From Victivallales bacterium (GTDB lineage Bacteria; Verrucomicrobiota; Lentisphaeria; Oligosphaerales; Oligosphaeraceae), in assembly GCA_017417585.1 (NCBI GenBank), contig JAFPYX010000025.1, positions 1 to 64,000 on the forward strand: a stretch of DNA of 64,000 bases, written 5' to 3'. Each line of letters opens with the position of its first letter. The first letter of the stretch is position 1. The translations under genes and the position numbers were made by a program. The notes under the pieces are model-generated. The model worked only from the letters and a program-made list of their open reading frames with translations. It had not been told where the DNA came from and did no database searches. This document shows, one piece after another, positions 7,338-16,033 of the stretch.

Positions 7338-10300
7338 GGGCGTACTCTCCTGCTTGGGCTGAATTAATGAAAGATGAATGCTTTTCCTGGAACACAGCAA
7401 AGGTATTCAACCAGCGGTTTATTGGTCTTTCTGGCATGGATGGTGCACTGCGACGAATTTCAAGGATTGCAGCGTTCGCATAGTATGCATCCATGACGGC
7501 GTCTTCGGAAACACCTACATCCTCAATTAGTGTCACCTGCAAATCTTTAGAAACGCTGATTTCATGGCGGTCAATCATATGCATGAGCGTTTGCAGCAAC
7601 TCTTCGTTCGGAGCAATGGCATCGGGATAGGCTTTTGTCCATTCCTGTGCGCCAACATCGCTGGATAAAGCCTTGCCAATATCTTTTGGTTCGCGGAGAA
7701 TGCTCCAGCCCGATACCAATTGTTCAAGCGACATGGTTTTACGTTCATTTTGCAGGAGGAATGATGTTATCAACGTCTGCAAATAAGTGTTTCGACTACT
7801 CTTGGCCGTCGTTGACCTTTGATGGGAATCCATGCAGCCAATCTTCTTGAACATGTTTTCCATGCAATCTTGATGTTCAAGGCAAAGCACGTTGCGTTCC
7901 AGCCACTTGTCTTTGTCAGTTCCAGGCCATTTCAGACGGAGGTCTGCTGGCTTTGTGCCCGACATGATGAAAGAATTCAGGATGACCTTCTTGCCACCAG
8001 GCTGTGGCATAGTTGCCTCCCGCTCCTTGATTGTCTGATAGAAGAGGATTTTGGGGTCATCAAAAGGAACGTTGACCAGTCCTTTCGGGTCAATGAAATT
8101 GATATATTGTCTGGTGGGCGTGTCTATCCAAAGGATGTAATCTGGATAGAAATTGCCTGCTTCAAAGAATCCCATGCCAACCTTGCTCTTATTGCGCAAA
8201 AGGTAAAGATTCTTGCCACTGAAGTCAGCGACATGCACATCCATATAGTTTTTGAGTAAATCGACAAAGCCTTTCTCGTCCTCGTTAAGTGAAATCGGTG
8301 ACACCTGTATTTTTAATGATGATCCTTTTATGCAAATCAACGGAGCATACAGGTGGTTACGAAAGTCAAATGCCAGAAGGCGTTGCTTAAAGACTTTTTC
8401 ATATTGAGCAAGGCCACGATCTTTCTCAAGAATTTTTTCAATGTCATCAAGGAAGGCTTCGAGTGCGTCGCCGGTTGGATCATCAGAATTATCCCTTGTG
8501 TAGGTAATATGGTAGCCATCAACAGGGAAATTGGCATCTTTGGATGTCAGGAGCTGATAGGTCATGAATGGACTTTCCCATGCGTTTTTATAATGCGTGT
8601 AAAAGCGGTCCATGTAGTTTTTCAGCACGAGTGTCGCGTACTCATTCATGGCCAACAAATTTTCAAAAGAACCAAGTTGGATGTGGTTTTTAGGGATAAT
8701 AAGCTGGTAAAGTCCTTCTGTCCGCAAAATCTCCTTCAATCTATTCTTGTCAATTGTAATGTTGAAAAATCCCTTTTCATTCTTATGAAGCTCAAGTTCA
8801 AAGAAAATGGCATCATAGTTAAGGTAATCAAGTGCTTCGTCCGGTATTGTATGAGTTTCGCTAAGTGCAGTTCTTTCAAGGTTATAAGTGGAATCAATGG
8901 TCTGGACTTTGGCACGACAATCAATAATGATTTTGCTTTTGGTGATATACGTCATCAAATCAGCATCGGGAACGTCGAAAAGCAAACGTGCAGATTGCTT
9001 GCGGAAATCCTTGCCGGGAGCAACTCGGATAACGTGGAGATGAAGCCCCATTATTTCATTCAAACGATTAATAACAGGGAGCCGGAACTCAAAGACATTA
9101 TCATTTACAGGAAGCTCTTCAACTTGCAGATAGTTCCGGAAGTCTTCCATATATTGGGCTTTAATGCCAAAAATAGTCAACGTCTCCAAAACATGCAGAT
9201 GATTGGGAGGGGTAATGCTCTTGAGGCGAGAACTTCGTTTCAGGCAACCTTGGAAGCCACGCAGCCGCACGCCACGTCCGAAGAGCTGGATGGCCTGACT
9301 TCCCTCGCCTTTTGCAAAATTTATGAGTCCCATCGTGGAAACTCGCCAACTGTTCCAGCCTTCTGTAAACTTGCGTGAACCAATCAGGATGTTGATTTTT
9401 GATTCTTTGTTGTTGATACTGCGGAAGAAGGAATAGGAAACAAATTCCTCGTCTTTGCCGATGATTCCTTTGTCCTCGCACATTTTGCGTAATTTTGCAG
9501 TGTCGCCAATGCTGATTACCCCAAAGTACTCACCATCGCCACCTACGCGGAGAGCTATTTCGCCTTGAATTTGTTTCAGTGTCACAACCTGAAGACGAGG
9601 CTCATCCGCAGTTGTGGTAGAATTGAAAACAAGCCGAAGGATATCCATGTAGATGGCTTCAACATCCAGTTCCAAAGTGCCGAATAAATCGCGCAACGGC
9701 TGGAACACTGTCGAAAAGAGTTCATTGCCATTGCCATCGACCAATCCTGTATCATCAGCAAACAAAGCATTGATTCGTGCAATACTTTTGGTCTTATTCC
9801 GCAGAAACTGGTCAAGGAAGGCAATGACTTCCTCAACATCCGTCAATTCTGCTTCCGTCGTACTGGCTGTAACGCGATTGCCGACATAGACCAGAAGCGG
9901 ACGTTCAACCATGTATGCCGCGAAATCGGATTTATCTTCCTGGAATACCTTGACTTGCTGGTAAAATGAGAGCAGACACCCAACGAGATAAATCTGTCTG
10001 GACTCCTCATCGATTCCGCTACGAAGGTTGTAAATGCGGTAGTCCTTGCCATAGCCATCGTCATAGAAGAATTTATAGGAGTAGTCCATGATGATGGAAC
10101 GTCCGTATTCTTCCATCAACTTTTTCTCCTCTGCGGCCTTGCCTGATTTCAATGCCTGTTTGAAAGTGGCGGAGTATTCAAAGGCAAAGCCGTTGGCCGA
10201 AAGTCTGGTCCGATAATCATACCAGACATTACCAGACATTCCACGATGGCCCTCGTCAACCAGTACAAGGTTATTCTGCTCAAATTGGTCAACTGAGACG

Positions 10301-11070
10301 GTCTTGACCTTGCCCTCCTCCTTCAACTTGTTCATGTCGATGACCAAGACGTCCGCCTGGTGCAAATTGATGGTGTCTTCCTTATGGAACAAGGTTGCCG
10401 ATATGTTGGATAGTTTCAATTCCTCCAAATGCTGATTGGACATGTTCTCATTTGGGGCAAGAACAATTATCTTGTTGATTGCCAAATGATTGTTCTGATG
10501 CCTTGCCCGATTCAAGTAGTGCATGAACTGAAGTATGTTCATGTGCATCAGCAATGTCTTTCCGCTGCCCGTGGCGCACATGAATGCCAGCTTATTCAAG
10601 CCATCTTCCGTAAAATGGGGGATACTTAGCCGGAAGAAGGATTCAGCGGTTATCTTATCCAAATACGCATTCAGTTCATCAACAAACGCTTTTTTGTCGG
10701 AGAAATAGCGGTCGAGAAAGATTTCAGTGAAAAGCAGGGAAAGGTACTGGAAGTATTTCCATGTCAGGCCACCACGCTTTTCGGCAATCTGTCTTGTATG
10801 GCGCATGATGTTCTCATCGTAGATCCGCAGCCGCTCCACAGGAATCTGGCACTTCATGATTTCCGCTTTCCAGGCCAGCCAGCGGTAGAAGTTGCTGTTC
10901 TGGTTTTCATCCAATCCTTCTGATTCTTTGAAGTCATCCGGCAAACCAGACAGGCTGTTTTTCTTGAAGACACCGCTGTCTATGCCCAGAATGTGCAGAA
11001 AATAACGGAAAAGCACCAGCTGTTCGCCAAAGGTAACAGGAGCTTCTTTCTTCTTCAGTCTGGTGCCCAT
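7327..11070 (-). CDS. DEAD/DEAH helicase with C-terminal nuclease-like domain (type III Res-like)
   Basis: A 1247-residue protein. ATGSGKT at 166-172 is the Walker A, VDEGH at 271-275 the DEAH-box variant, and QLFGRGVRLRG near 600 helicase motif VI. Around residues 975-1000 the sequence FYPDYILWIDTPTRQY then FIDPKG has the spacing of a PD-(D/E)xK nuclease site as in Res subunits of type III restriction enzymes. Type III Res acts with a Mod methyltransferase; a Mod-like gene lies four genes upstream in this operon. The last 200 residues are an extra helical tail of unknown role. It starts 2 bp after the DUF4276 stop codon. Confidence is high for the helicase and moderate for nuclease activity. 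Confidence 0.85.
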   Translation of the reverse strand: MGTRLKKKEAPVTFGEQLVLFRYFLHILGIDSGVFKKNSLSGLPDDFKESEGLDENQNSNFYRWLAWKAEIMKCQIPVERLRIYDENIMRHTRQIAEKRGGLTWKYFQYLSLLFTEIFLDRYFSDKKAFVDELNAYLDKITAESFFRLSIPHFTEDGLNKLAFMCATGSGKTLLMHMNILQFMHYLNRARHQNNHLAINKIIVLAPNENMSNQHLEELKLSNISATLFHKEDTINLHQADVLVIDMNKLKEEGKVKTVSVDQFEQNNLVLVDEGHRGMSGNVWYDYRTRLSANGFAFEYSATFKQALKSGKAAEEKKLMEEYGRSIIMDYSYKFFYDDGYGKDYRIYNLRSGIDEESRQIYLVGCLLSFYQQVKVFQEDKSDFAAYMVERPLLVYVGNRVTASTTEAELTDVEEVIAFLDQFLRNKTKSIARINALFADDTGLVDGNGNELFSTVFQPLRDLFGTLELDVEAIYMDILRLVFNSTTTADEPRLQVVTLKQIQGEIALRVGGDGEYFGVISIGDTAKLRKMCEDKGIIGKDEEFVSYSFFRSINNKESKINILIGSRKFTEGWNSWRVSTMGLINFAKGEGSQAIQLFGRGVRLRGFQGCLKRSSRLKSITPPNHLHVLETLTIFGIKAQYMEDFRNYLQVEELPVNDNVFEFRLPVINRLNEIMGLHLHVIRVAPGKDFRKQSARLLFDVPDADLMTYITKSKIIIDCRAKVQTIDSTYNLERTALSETHTIPDEALDYLNYDAIFFELELHKNEKGFFNITIDKNRLKEILRTEGLYQLIIPKNHIQLGSFENLLAMNEYATLVLKNYMDRFYTHYKNAWESPFMTYQLLTSKDANFPVDGYHITYTRDNSDDPTGDALEAFLDDIEKILEKDRGLAQYEKVFKQRLLAFDFRNHLYAPLICIKGSSLKIQVSPISLNEDEKGFVDLLKNYMDVHVADFSGKNLYLLRNKSKVGMGFFEAGNFYPDYILWIDTPTRQYINFIDPKGLVNVPFDDPKILFYQTIKEREATMPQPGGKKVILNSFIMSGTKPADLRLKWPGTDKDKWLERNVLCLEHQDCMENMFKKIGCMDSHQRSTTAKSSRNTYLQTLITSFLLQNERKTMSLEQLVSGWSILREPKDIGKALSSDVGAQEWTKAYPDAIAPNEELLQTLMHMIDRHEISVSKDLQVTLIEDVGVSEDAVMDAYYANAAILEIRRSAPSMPERPINRWLNTFAVFQEKHSSFINSAQAGEYAHAA

Positions 11071-11072
11071 GA

Positions 11073-11756
11073 TTACTCCTCTTCTTGAAGGGCTTCAATA
11101 GCCGACAACCATTCGTTGAACAACGGGCATTTTTCACGCATTGTATCAAGACCAATCTTATGGGCAATCGCAATGCCATCAGTTGTTTTGGAATAGTCTG
11201 GTTTCCACTGCTCCAAACGCTTTGATGGAGCTGTGTTCGGGCTATTGTTGATTTGTTCTGGATTGCCACATTCCTCAAGCACATGTTCCACTGTTGTAGT
11301 AGAAACGCCCATTTCGTCAGCTAAGATTTGACTATTGCTGAAAAGTAGTGCCTCAAATTCATGGACGGCCATGTAAGGGAGAAAGCGTTGCTTTATATTG
11401 AGTTTATCTGAGTCCCTTTCTTTTTCAAGTTCGGCTGTTGCAGCTTGATTTAATATGTCAGCAATTTGTTGTGGCGGGGAATTTGCCGGAATGCTCTCCT
11501 TATTGGGCCATTCCTTAAGACCATAATAATCTACAAAGTAAGAGACATGTGTTGCTTCTTTTCCTTTAAGATGGCTTAATACATCCCTTTTAACGCGTTC
11601 AAACTTCACATCTCCACCATTCTGTCCTTTTTTGGTAAGAACGGTAGGCTTGATAACAATACTCCTGGTTTTGAGAAAAGGGGCCACTATTTCCTTGATG
11701 AACTTTTCCTCTGTTTGCCCCTCCACAACTACTTTGACAATTACTTGCTTACTCAT
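11073..11756 (-). CDS. DUF4276-type protein paired with AAA ATPase
   Basis: A 227-residue protein beginning MSKQVIVKVVVEGQTEEKFI; this ATG is preferred over one six codons earlier because GGAGGGA precedes it. The opening VEGQTEEKF, the central HEFEALLFS and the C-terminal PSKRLEQW are hallmarks of DUF4276. This family is usually encoded beside an AAA ATPase and is thought to be TOPRIM-like, with the glutamate of the VEGQTE motif as a metal ligand. It overlaps the ATPase gene by 8 bp. The pair parallels ATPase/TOPRIM-type abortive systems such as PARIS or OLD-type proteins; that functional parallel is inference. Confidence 0.8.
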   Translation of the reverse strand: MSKQVIVKVVVEGQTEEKFIKEIVAPFLKTRSIVIKPTVLTKKGQNGGDVKFERVKRDVLSHLKGKEATHVSYFVDYYGLKEWPNKESIPANSPPQQIADILNQAATAELEKERDSDKLNIKQRFLPYMAVHEFEALLFSNSQILADEMGVSTTTVEHVLEECGNPEQINNSPNTAPSKRLEQWKPDYSKTTDGIAIAHKIGLDTMREKCPLFNEWLSAIEALQEEE

Positions 11757-12873
11757 GGACAGTCCCTCCCTCAATCACGTTTTTCGTCCAGAGTTCTCCA
11801 ACGGAGTAATCATCAAGCCAGGTGGTATAATCCTCCTCCTTTAGCCGTTCAAAAGTTGATGCGCCGTCTTGCCGCCTGGCGACGATAATGTCTTTTAGAG
11901 CAAACTGGTCAATTAAGAGAGGCGATTGCGTCGCAACGATGACTTGTGTTTTCTTGGCGGCAGAGGAAATCATCTCCCCAAGAATTTGAATGGCCTCTGG
12001 ATGCAGGCCCAATTCTGGTTCATCAATCACAATAGTTGTCGGGGGATTGGGTTGCAATAAAGCAGTTGCGAGGCAAATGAATCGAATGGAACCATCGGAA
12101 AAATGGTAAGGCTGCATAGGATAGTCTGTTCCTTTTTGTTTCCATGTCAGCTTAACCTTCCTTGCTTCACCCATCTGGATAACATCCAACGAAAAGTCAT
12201 CAAAAAAGGGAATGACAAGCTGAATTGCATTTCTTATCTTTTCGTAGCACTTTGTCTCATTTTCGCGCAAATACAACAAAAATGGTGCGATGTTGCTCCC
12301 ATCTTCTCTAAGTTTTTTACAATCTTCCACTATTTCTGAACGGCGCATCGGCGCATTTTCCCCCGTGTCATGAAAATGATAAACCATCCATTGGGATATG
12401 GCATCATAGACAAAATACCCTACACCATTCCAGTTCCCATCCCACGATGACTCGTTTTTTTGCTCGGCAAGTCTGCTTTCCAATGACGGACTTCCGTATG
12501 TTTTCCAGTTAAAATCCTTATATTTTCTTTCCTCAGTGAGCAACATTTCTTCTGAAACAGTTGAAGACATTGTGAAACGATAGAAATTCGAGCCATCAGA
12601 ATAAGCACTATTTGAGGAAAATTCAAATTCAACACTGATTGCAGGAGTTTCCTTCAACCCATGAAATGGAAATGCATCTGCCCCGCCATTCATCTTTATG
12701 TAATTCTGAAATGCTCCCTGTGACATGGCAAGCAGCATTTTGAAAATCTGTATAAAATTGCTCTTGCCAGCACCATTGGCACCGACGATGACATTGAGAT
12801 TATTAAGCTCAAAATCCTTAAGCTCTCTTATGGACTTGAAGCCCTCAACAGAAATGCGTTTTATTGCTCCCAT
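11749..12873 (-). CDS. AAA_21-type ATPase (OLD/RecF-like)
   Basis: A 374-residue protein. GANGAGKSNF at 31-40 is the Walker A following the typical opening ISVEGFKSIRELKDFELNNL. The C-terminal part has the signature region SDGSIRFICLATALL, Walker B TIVIDEPELGLHPEA and QVIVATQSPLLIDQF, the arrangement of AAA_21/RecF-like ATPases without a coiled coil. It starts one base after the methyltransferase gene ends and overlaps its DUF4276 partner. Such ATPases usually restrain or trigger the partner protein in defence. Its place inside a restriction operon suggests a back-up response when restriction is blocked, though nothing in the sequence proves that. Confidence 0.85.
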   Translation of the reverse strand: MGAIKRISVEGFKSIRELKDFELNNLNVIVGANGAGKSNFIQIFKMLLAMSQGAFQNYIKMNGGADAFPFHGLKETPAISVEFEFSSNSAYSDGSNFYRFTMSSTVSEEMLLTEERKYKDFNWKTYGSPSLESRLAEQKNESSWDGNWNGVGYFVYDAISQWMVYHFHDTGENAPMRRSEIVEDCKKLREDGSNIAPFLLYLRENETKCYEKIRNAIQLVIPFFDDFSLDVIQMGEARKVKLTWKQKGTDYPMQPYHFSDGSIRFICLATALLQPNPPTTIVIDEPELGLHPEAIQILGEMISSAAKKTQVIVATQSPLLIDQFALKDIIVARRQDGASTFERLKEEDYTTWLDDYSVGELWTKNVIEGGTVHE

Positions 12874-12874
12874 A

Positions 12875-15800
12875 TTACGCCTCCTCGAACATCCGTTCCT
12901 TGAATTCCGGTTCGATCATGCGGACCTTCCAAGTTTCATCGTCCTTGCGGAGATTCTCCACATTGTTGTCGCCATTGACATAGATGATGGAGAACTCACG
13001 GTCGGCGGGATTGATGCGGTAGCGGGCAAAATAGGCGTCCAAAGCCGCGTTGCTTTCCTTGAGATTGTCACTGATGTTGCGCCAGATGATGAGCACCCGT
13101 TGCCCGTCGCGAAGCGTTCCTTCCACTTGGCGGAAGGTGTATTTCCCATTCGCATCGGAAACAAGTTCCACAGCGCCCTCGTATTCGCCATTGGCTTGTG
13201 GAACCGCGTTGAAGGAACGCCTGGCGAAAATACGCTTGACCGTCAGACCTATCAGATAATTGAAAGTCTCCACCAAATCCACTGCGGTCTTCTTTGTCTC
13301 ATTCTTCTCCGTGATGTTCAGCTGGTAGTTGAATGGCTCCTTGAACGCCTCCAAGTTCAGAATACTCCCCGTGGCGTCCAAGTCAAGAATGTACTTCAGC
13401 AAATACTCATCACCAAAGAGTGAAAGCATTCCCTGTGTGCGCTCTTCATCTGGCAATTCAATGTTCGAAAGCGCATCCTCGTAGGATTCCAACGATAGGT
13501 ATTTGAAACAGTGCGAAATATCTATTTTTTTAAGTCTAGGAAGAATATAATCAAAAAACTGATTTCCCATTTCAACACCAATCCAGCGTCGTTTCATTTT
13601 TGACGCAACAGCCATTGTTGTTCCACTTCCAGCAAAATAATCCATGATATAATCATTATTTTGAGAAGATACGTTAATAACTCTAGTTAACAAAACTTCT
13701 GAATTTTCTGTTGAAAAACCTGTTGAACTGGAATAACCAGCAATATCCATCCAATTAGTATCAAGTATCTGTTTGTTTGTTGCTTCGACACGATATTGAG
13801 GAGTGGCTTCTGCACAACCACATTTGGGACAAACTGACCAAGTGCCTTCCGTATGGATAAAAGAACATTTTTTACATTGTAGTCGAATCCTTTTAGTCAT
13901 AACCATTTCATCCATTCTCTCTTGTGAAAATTTAAAATGTGCATCTCTTTTATATGGATAGAAAGTCTTACCAAAAAGAATCCTTTCTGGTGGATTTCTA
14001 AAACCAGCAGAATCATCAGTGCGTCGCCAATATGCTTCTCGAGGTTCTTTTAAATATAAATATGGATCAATATAATAACTATCAAATGATTTGAAATACA
14101 AGAATAATGAATCATTTGCAAGTGGCAAAGTAATTCTTCCCTGTTCTGTAACATTTTTGCGAATCCTTTGCACCAACAATTCAGCTTGAAGCAGATCATT
14201 TGAGAATACAGAATTACCAATAAATCTGACAAGATGATTTCCATTATAGTCACATCTAATAAACTGCATTCCATTATTACATAATAAATCATATGACATT
14301 TTTAATCTATCATATAATAAGGATGCCCAAGTAGAGTCTTTATAATCAGTCCTATACAAAAAGTCTCCATTTTCTTTAAGATTAAAGGGAGGATCAATAT
14401 AAATTGATTGTATTCTCCCCTTAAATAAGTTATATAATAAATTTAGAGCATTAAAATTCTCTGAATGGATAAGCAAACCATCGCACTGTTCATCGAAATC
14501 ATCGATGGTGGCGATAAGTCTTTCTTTGAAATCATCCGAGAAGAACTTCGTGTCTAGGACAAGATTCGATTGCTTTTTCAGAAACTCTATAGAGGACAAT
14601 GGCGTCGCCAAATCAAATGTTCCATTCTTCTCCTTTTTCAAATCTGCATTTTCTATCCAAACAAGTTTTTCGTCTGATAAATCACAGGCGTAGGCAACAT
14701 CGTGCTTTTCGTCAAAATAGACAGTGATATCTGTAACGGGAAGCGTCACATTATCCCAAGTGAAACCATTGCCAAACTCGACATCGCAAAAGCCCAATTT
14801 AGCCCATTCCTGCCATTGCGGCTGATTTTTCGCAATCTCTTCATAGAACGTTTCCGGCACGCGGTCGAGTGTGATGCAGTAGTTGGTAGAGACGACGAAC
14901 TTCTTCTTCAGCCAAAGTTTCTTTTGGAAGTTTTCGATTTGGGAGAGGAAGTCGATGATGACCTTGCCGACGCGCTTGATGGCCCGTACCTGCGCCATCC
15001 AACTGGCGACTTGTTTTTCGTTGGTGGTATCGACATCATCCAAGTGCATGACTTCATTCTTGATGTAGAAATCCAATTCGCGGGAAAGGAAGCCGCCCAA
15101 GTCCTTGTGGATGAAATAGTCGAAGGTGTTTTTCGCGACGTATGCCTTGAGATGCTTGCCCAGAAGCGTCAATGATTTCTTCGGGTCCTGCGAGATGGGA
15201 TTCAATAAAAACAGTAGCGGTTTGCATTCATTGGCAATCCACGTGGTGATGCGCTTCTCATTGTCCGTGGCATAGTCGAACTTCTTGTCTGCTGGAATGT
15301 CAAACGTGAAGCGGATGAAGAGTTCTTTGCGTTCCGCGTCGAATTCAAAGGTTTTGATGTCAGGCTGCTCCTGTGTCTCGTTGTAGAGCATGAAGACGCG
15401 TTTGGAATCGGCGGATTCCTTGTTGTTGTTCTGTTCCGTCGTGGCGTCCACAAGCCGAAAGTGAATCGTATAGCCCTCGGCCACGAAGGTGTAGTCCTTG
15501 AAGTTCTCGCTTGTCTTGATGTAGTATTGGTCCTGATTTGCCCAGTAGAGCTTGACTTCCTCCCCCTCGTAGGGAATGGCATAGACACCTTCCTTGTAGC
15601 GGCGCTTGGAGATGAAGTCTCCTTCTTCATAGTAGCGGCTGAAGAAGCTCAAGAGGTGGGAATAGACATCCGCCTCCAAACCTGACAAATCGACGCCTTT
15701 GGCAAGTTGCGTCTTCAGGTCGGCATACTCTTTAACCATCGGAATCGCCTGGGGCAAGGCCGCAATCGCCGCTCCATCCCCCAACTGTTTTTCGATTTCG

Positions 15801-16033
15801 AGAATGCGTTTTTCGATTTCAGTAGTGTCTGCCGCAAATGGCGCCAATGTCTCCTGAACTCTTTTCGGCAGGCCTTCGGAGAGAAATTTCTCTATCTCCT
15901 TCTTCCGAATATTCATGATGCGGTAGATGCCAAAGTCCAGGTCGGCCTTGTCAATCTCAAAGATTTCCCGCAGGCGTTCTATCAGTCGATTGAGTTGTTC
16001 GGAAGCATTCATGGTCATTCCCTTGTCATTCAT
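12875..16033 (-). CDS. Adenine-specific DNA methyltransferase, Mod-like (beta class)
   Basis: A 1052-residue protein with an extended N-terminal region of about 520 residues. The SAM/catalytic core follows: IYIDPPFN near residue 546 is catalytic motif IV and DYFAGSGTTMAVA near 795 is the SAM-binding motif, in the IV-before-I order of beta-class N6-adenine enzymes. Between them lies a target-recognition part with a four-cysteine zinc-ribbon pattern (CKKC, then CPKCGC, about 715-740). The DNA coding for about residues 520-845 (13.5-14.5 kb) is much AT-richer than both flanks, as if exchanged. The gene shares an ATGA overlap with the SNF2 gene; an internal ATG at 16012 with AAGGGA is an alternative start. 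It presumably marks self DNA for the Res-like helicase. Confidence 0.9.
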   Translation of the reverse strand: MNDKGMTMNASEQLNRLIERLREIFEIDKADLDFGIYRIMNIRKKEIEKFLSEGLPKRVQETLAPFAADTTEIEKRILEIEKQLGDGAAIAALPQAIPMVKEYADLKTQLAKGVDLSGLEADVYSHLLSFFSRYYEEGDFISKRRYKEGVYAIPYEGEEVKLYWANQDQYYIKTSENFKDYTFVAEGYTIHFRLVDATTEQNNNKESADSKRVFMLYNETQEQPDIKTFEFDAERKELFIRFTFDIPADKKFDYATDNEKRITTWIANECKPLLFLLNPISQDPKKSLTLLGKHLKAYVAKNTFDYFIHKDLGGFLSRELDFYIKNEVMHLDDVDTTNEKQVASWMAQVRAIKRVGKVIIDFLSQIENFQKKLWLKKKFVVSTNYCITLDRVPETFYEEIAKNQPQWQEWAKLGFCDVEFGNGFTWDNVTLPVTDITVYFDEKHDVAYACDLSDEKLVWIENADLKKEKNGTFDLATPLSSIEFLKKQSNLVLDTKFFSDDFKERLIATIDDFDEQCDGLLIHSENFNALNLLYNLFKGRIQSIYIDPPFNLKENGDFLYRTDYKDSTWASLLYDRLKMSYDLLCNNGMQFIRCDYNGNHLVRFIGNSVFSNDLLQAELLVQRIRKNVTEQGRITLPLANDSLFLYFKSFDSYYIDPYLYLKEPREAYWRRTDDSAGFRNPPERILFGKTFYPYKRDAHFKFSQERMDEMVMTKRIRLQCKKCSFIHTEGTWSVCPKCGCAEATPQYRVEATNKQILDTNWMDIAGYSSSTGFSTENSEVLLTRVINVSSQNNDYIMDYFAGSGTTMAVASKMKRRWIGVEMGNQFFDYILPRLKKIDISHCFKYLSLESYEDALSNIELPDEERTQGMLSLFGDEYLLKYILDLDATGSILNLEAFKEPFNYQLNITEKNETKKTAVDLVETFNYLIGLTVKRIFARRSFNAVPQANGEYEGAVELVSDANGKYTFRQVEGTLRDGQRVLIIWRNISDNLKESNAALDAYFARYRINPADREFSIIYVNGDNNVENLRKDDETWKVRMIEPEFKERMFEEA

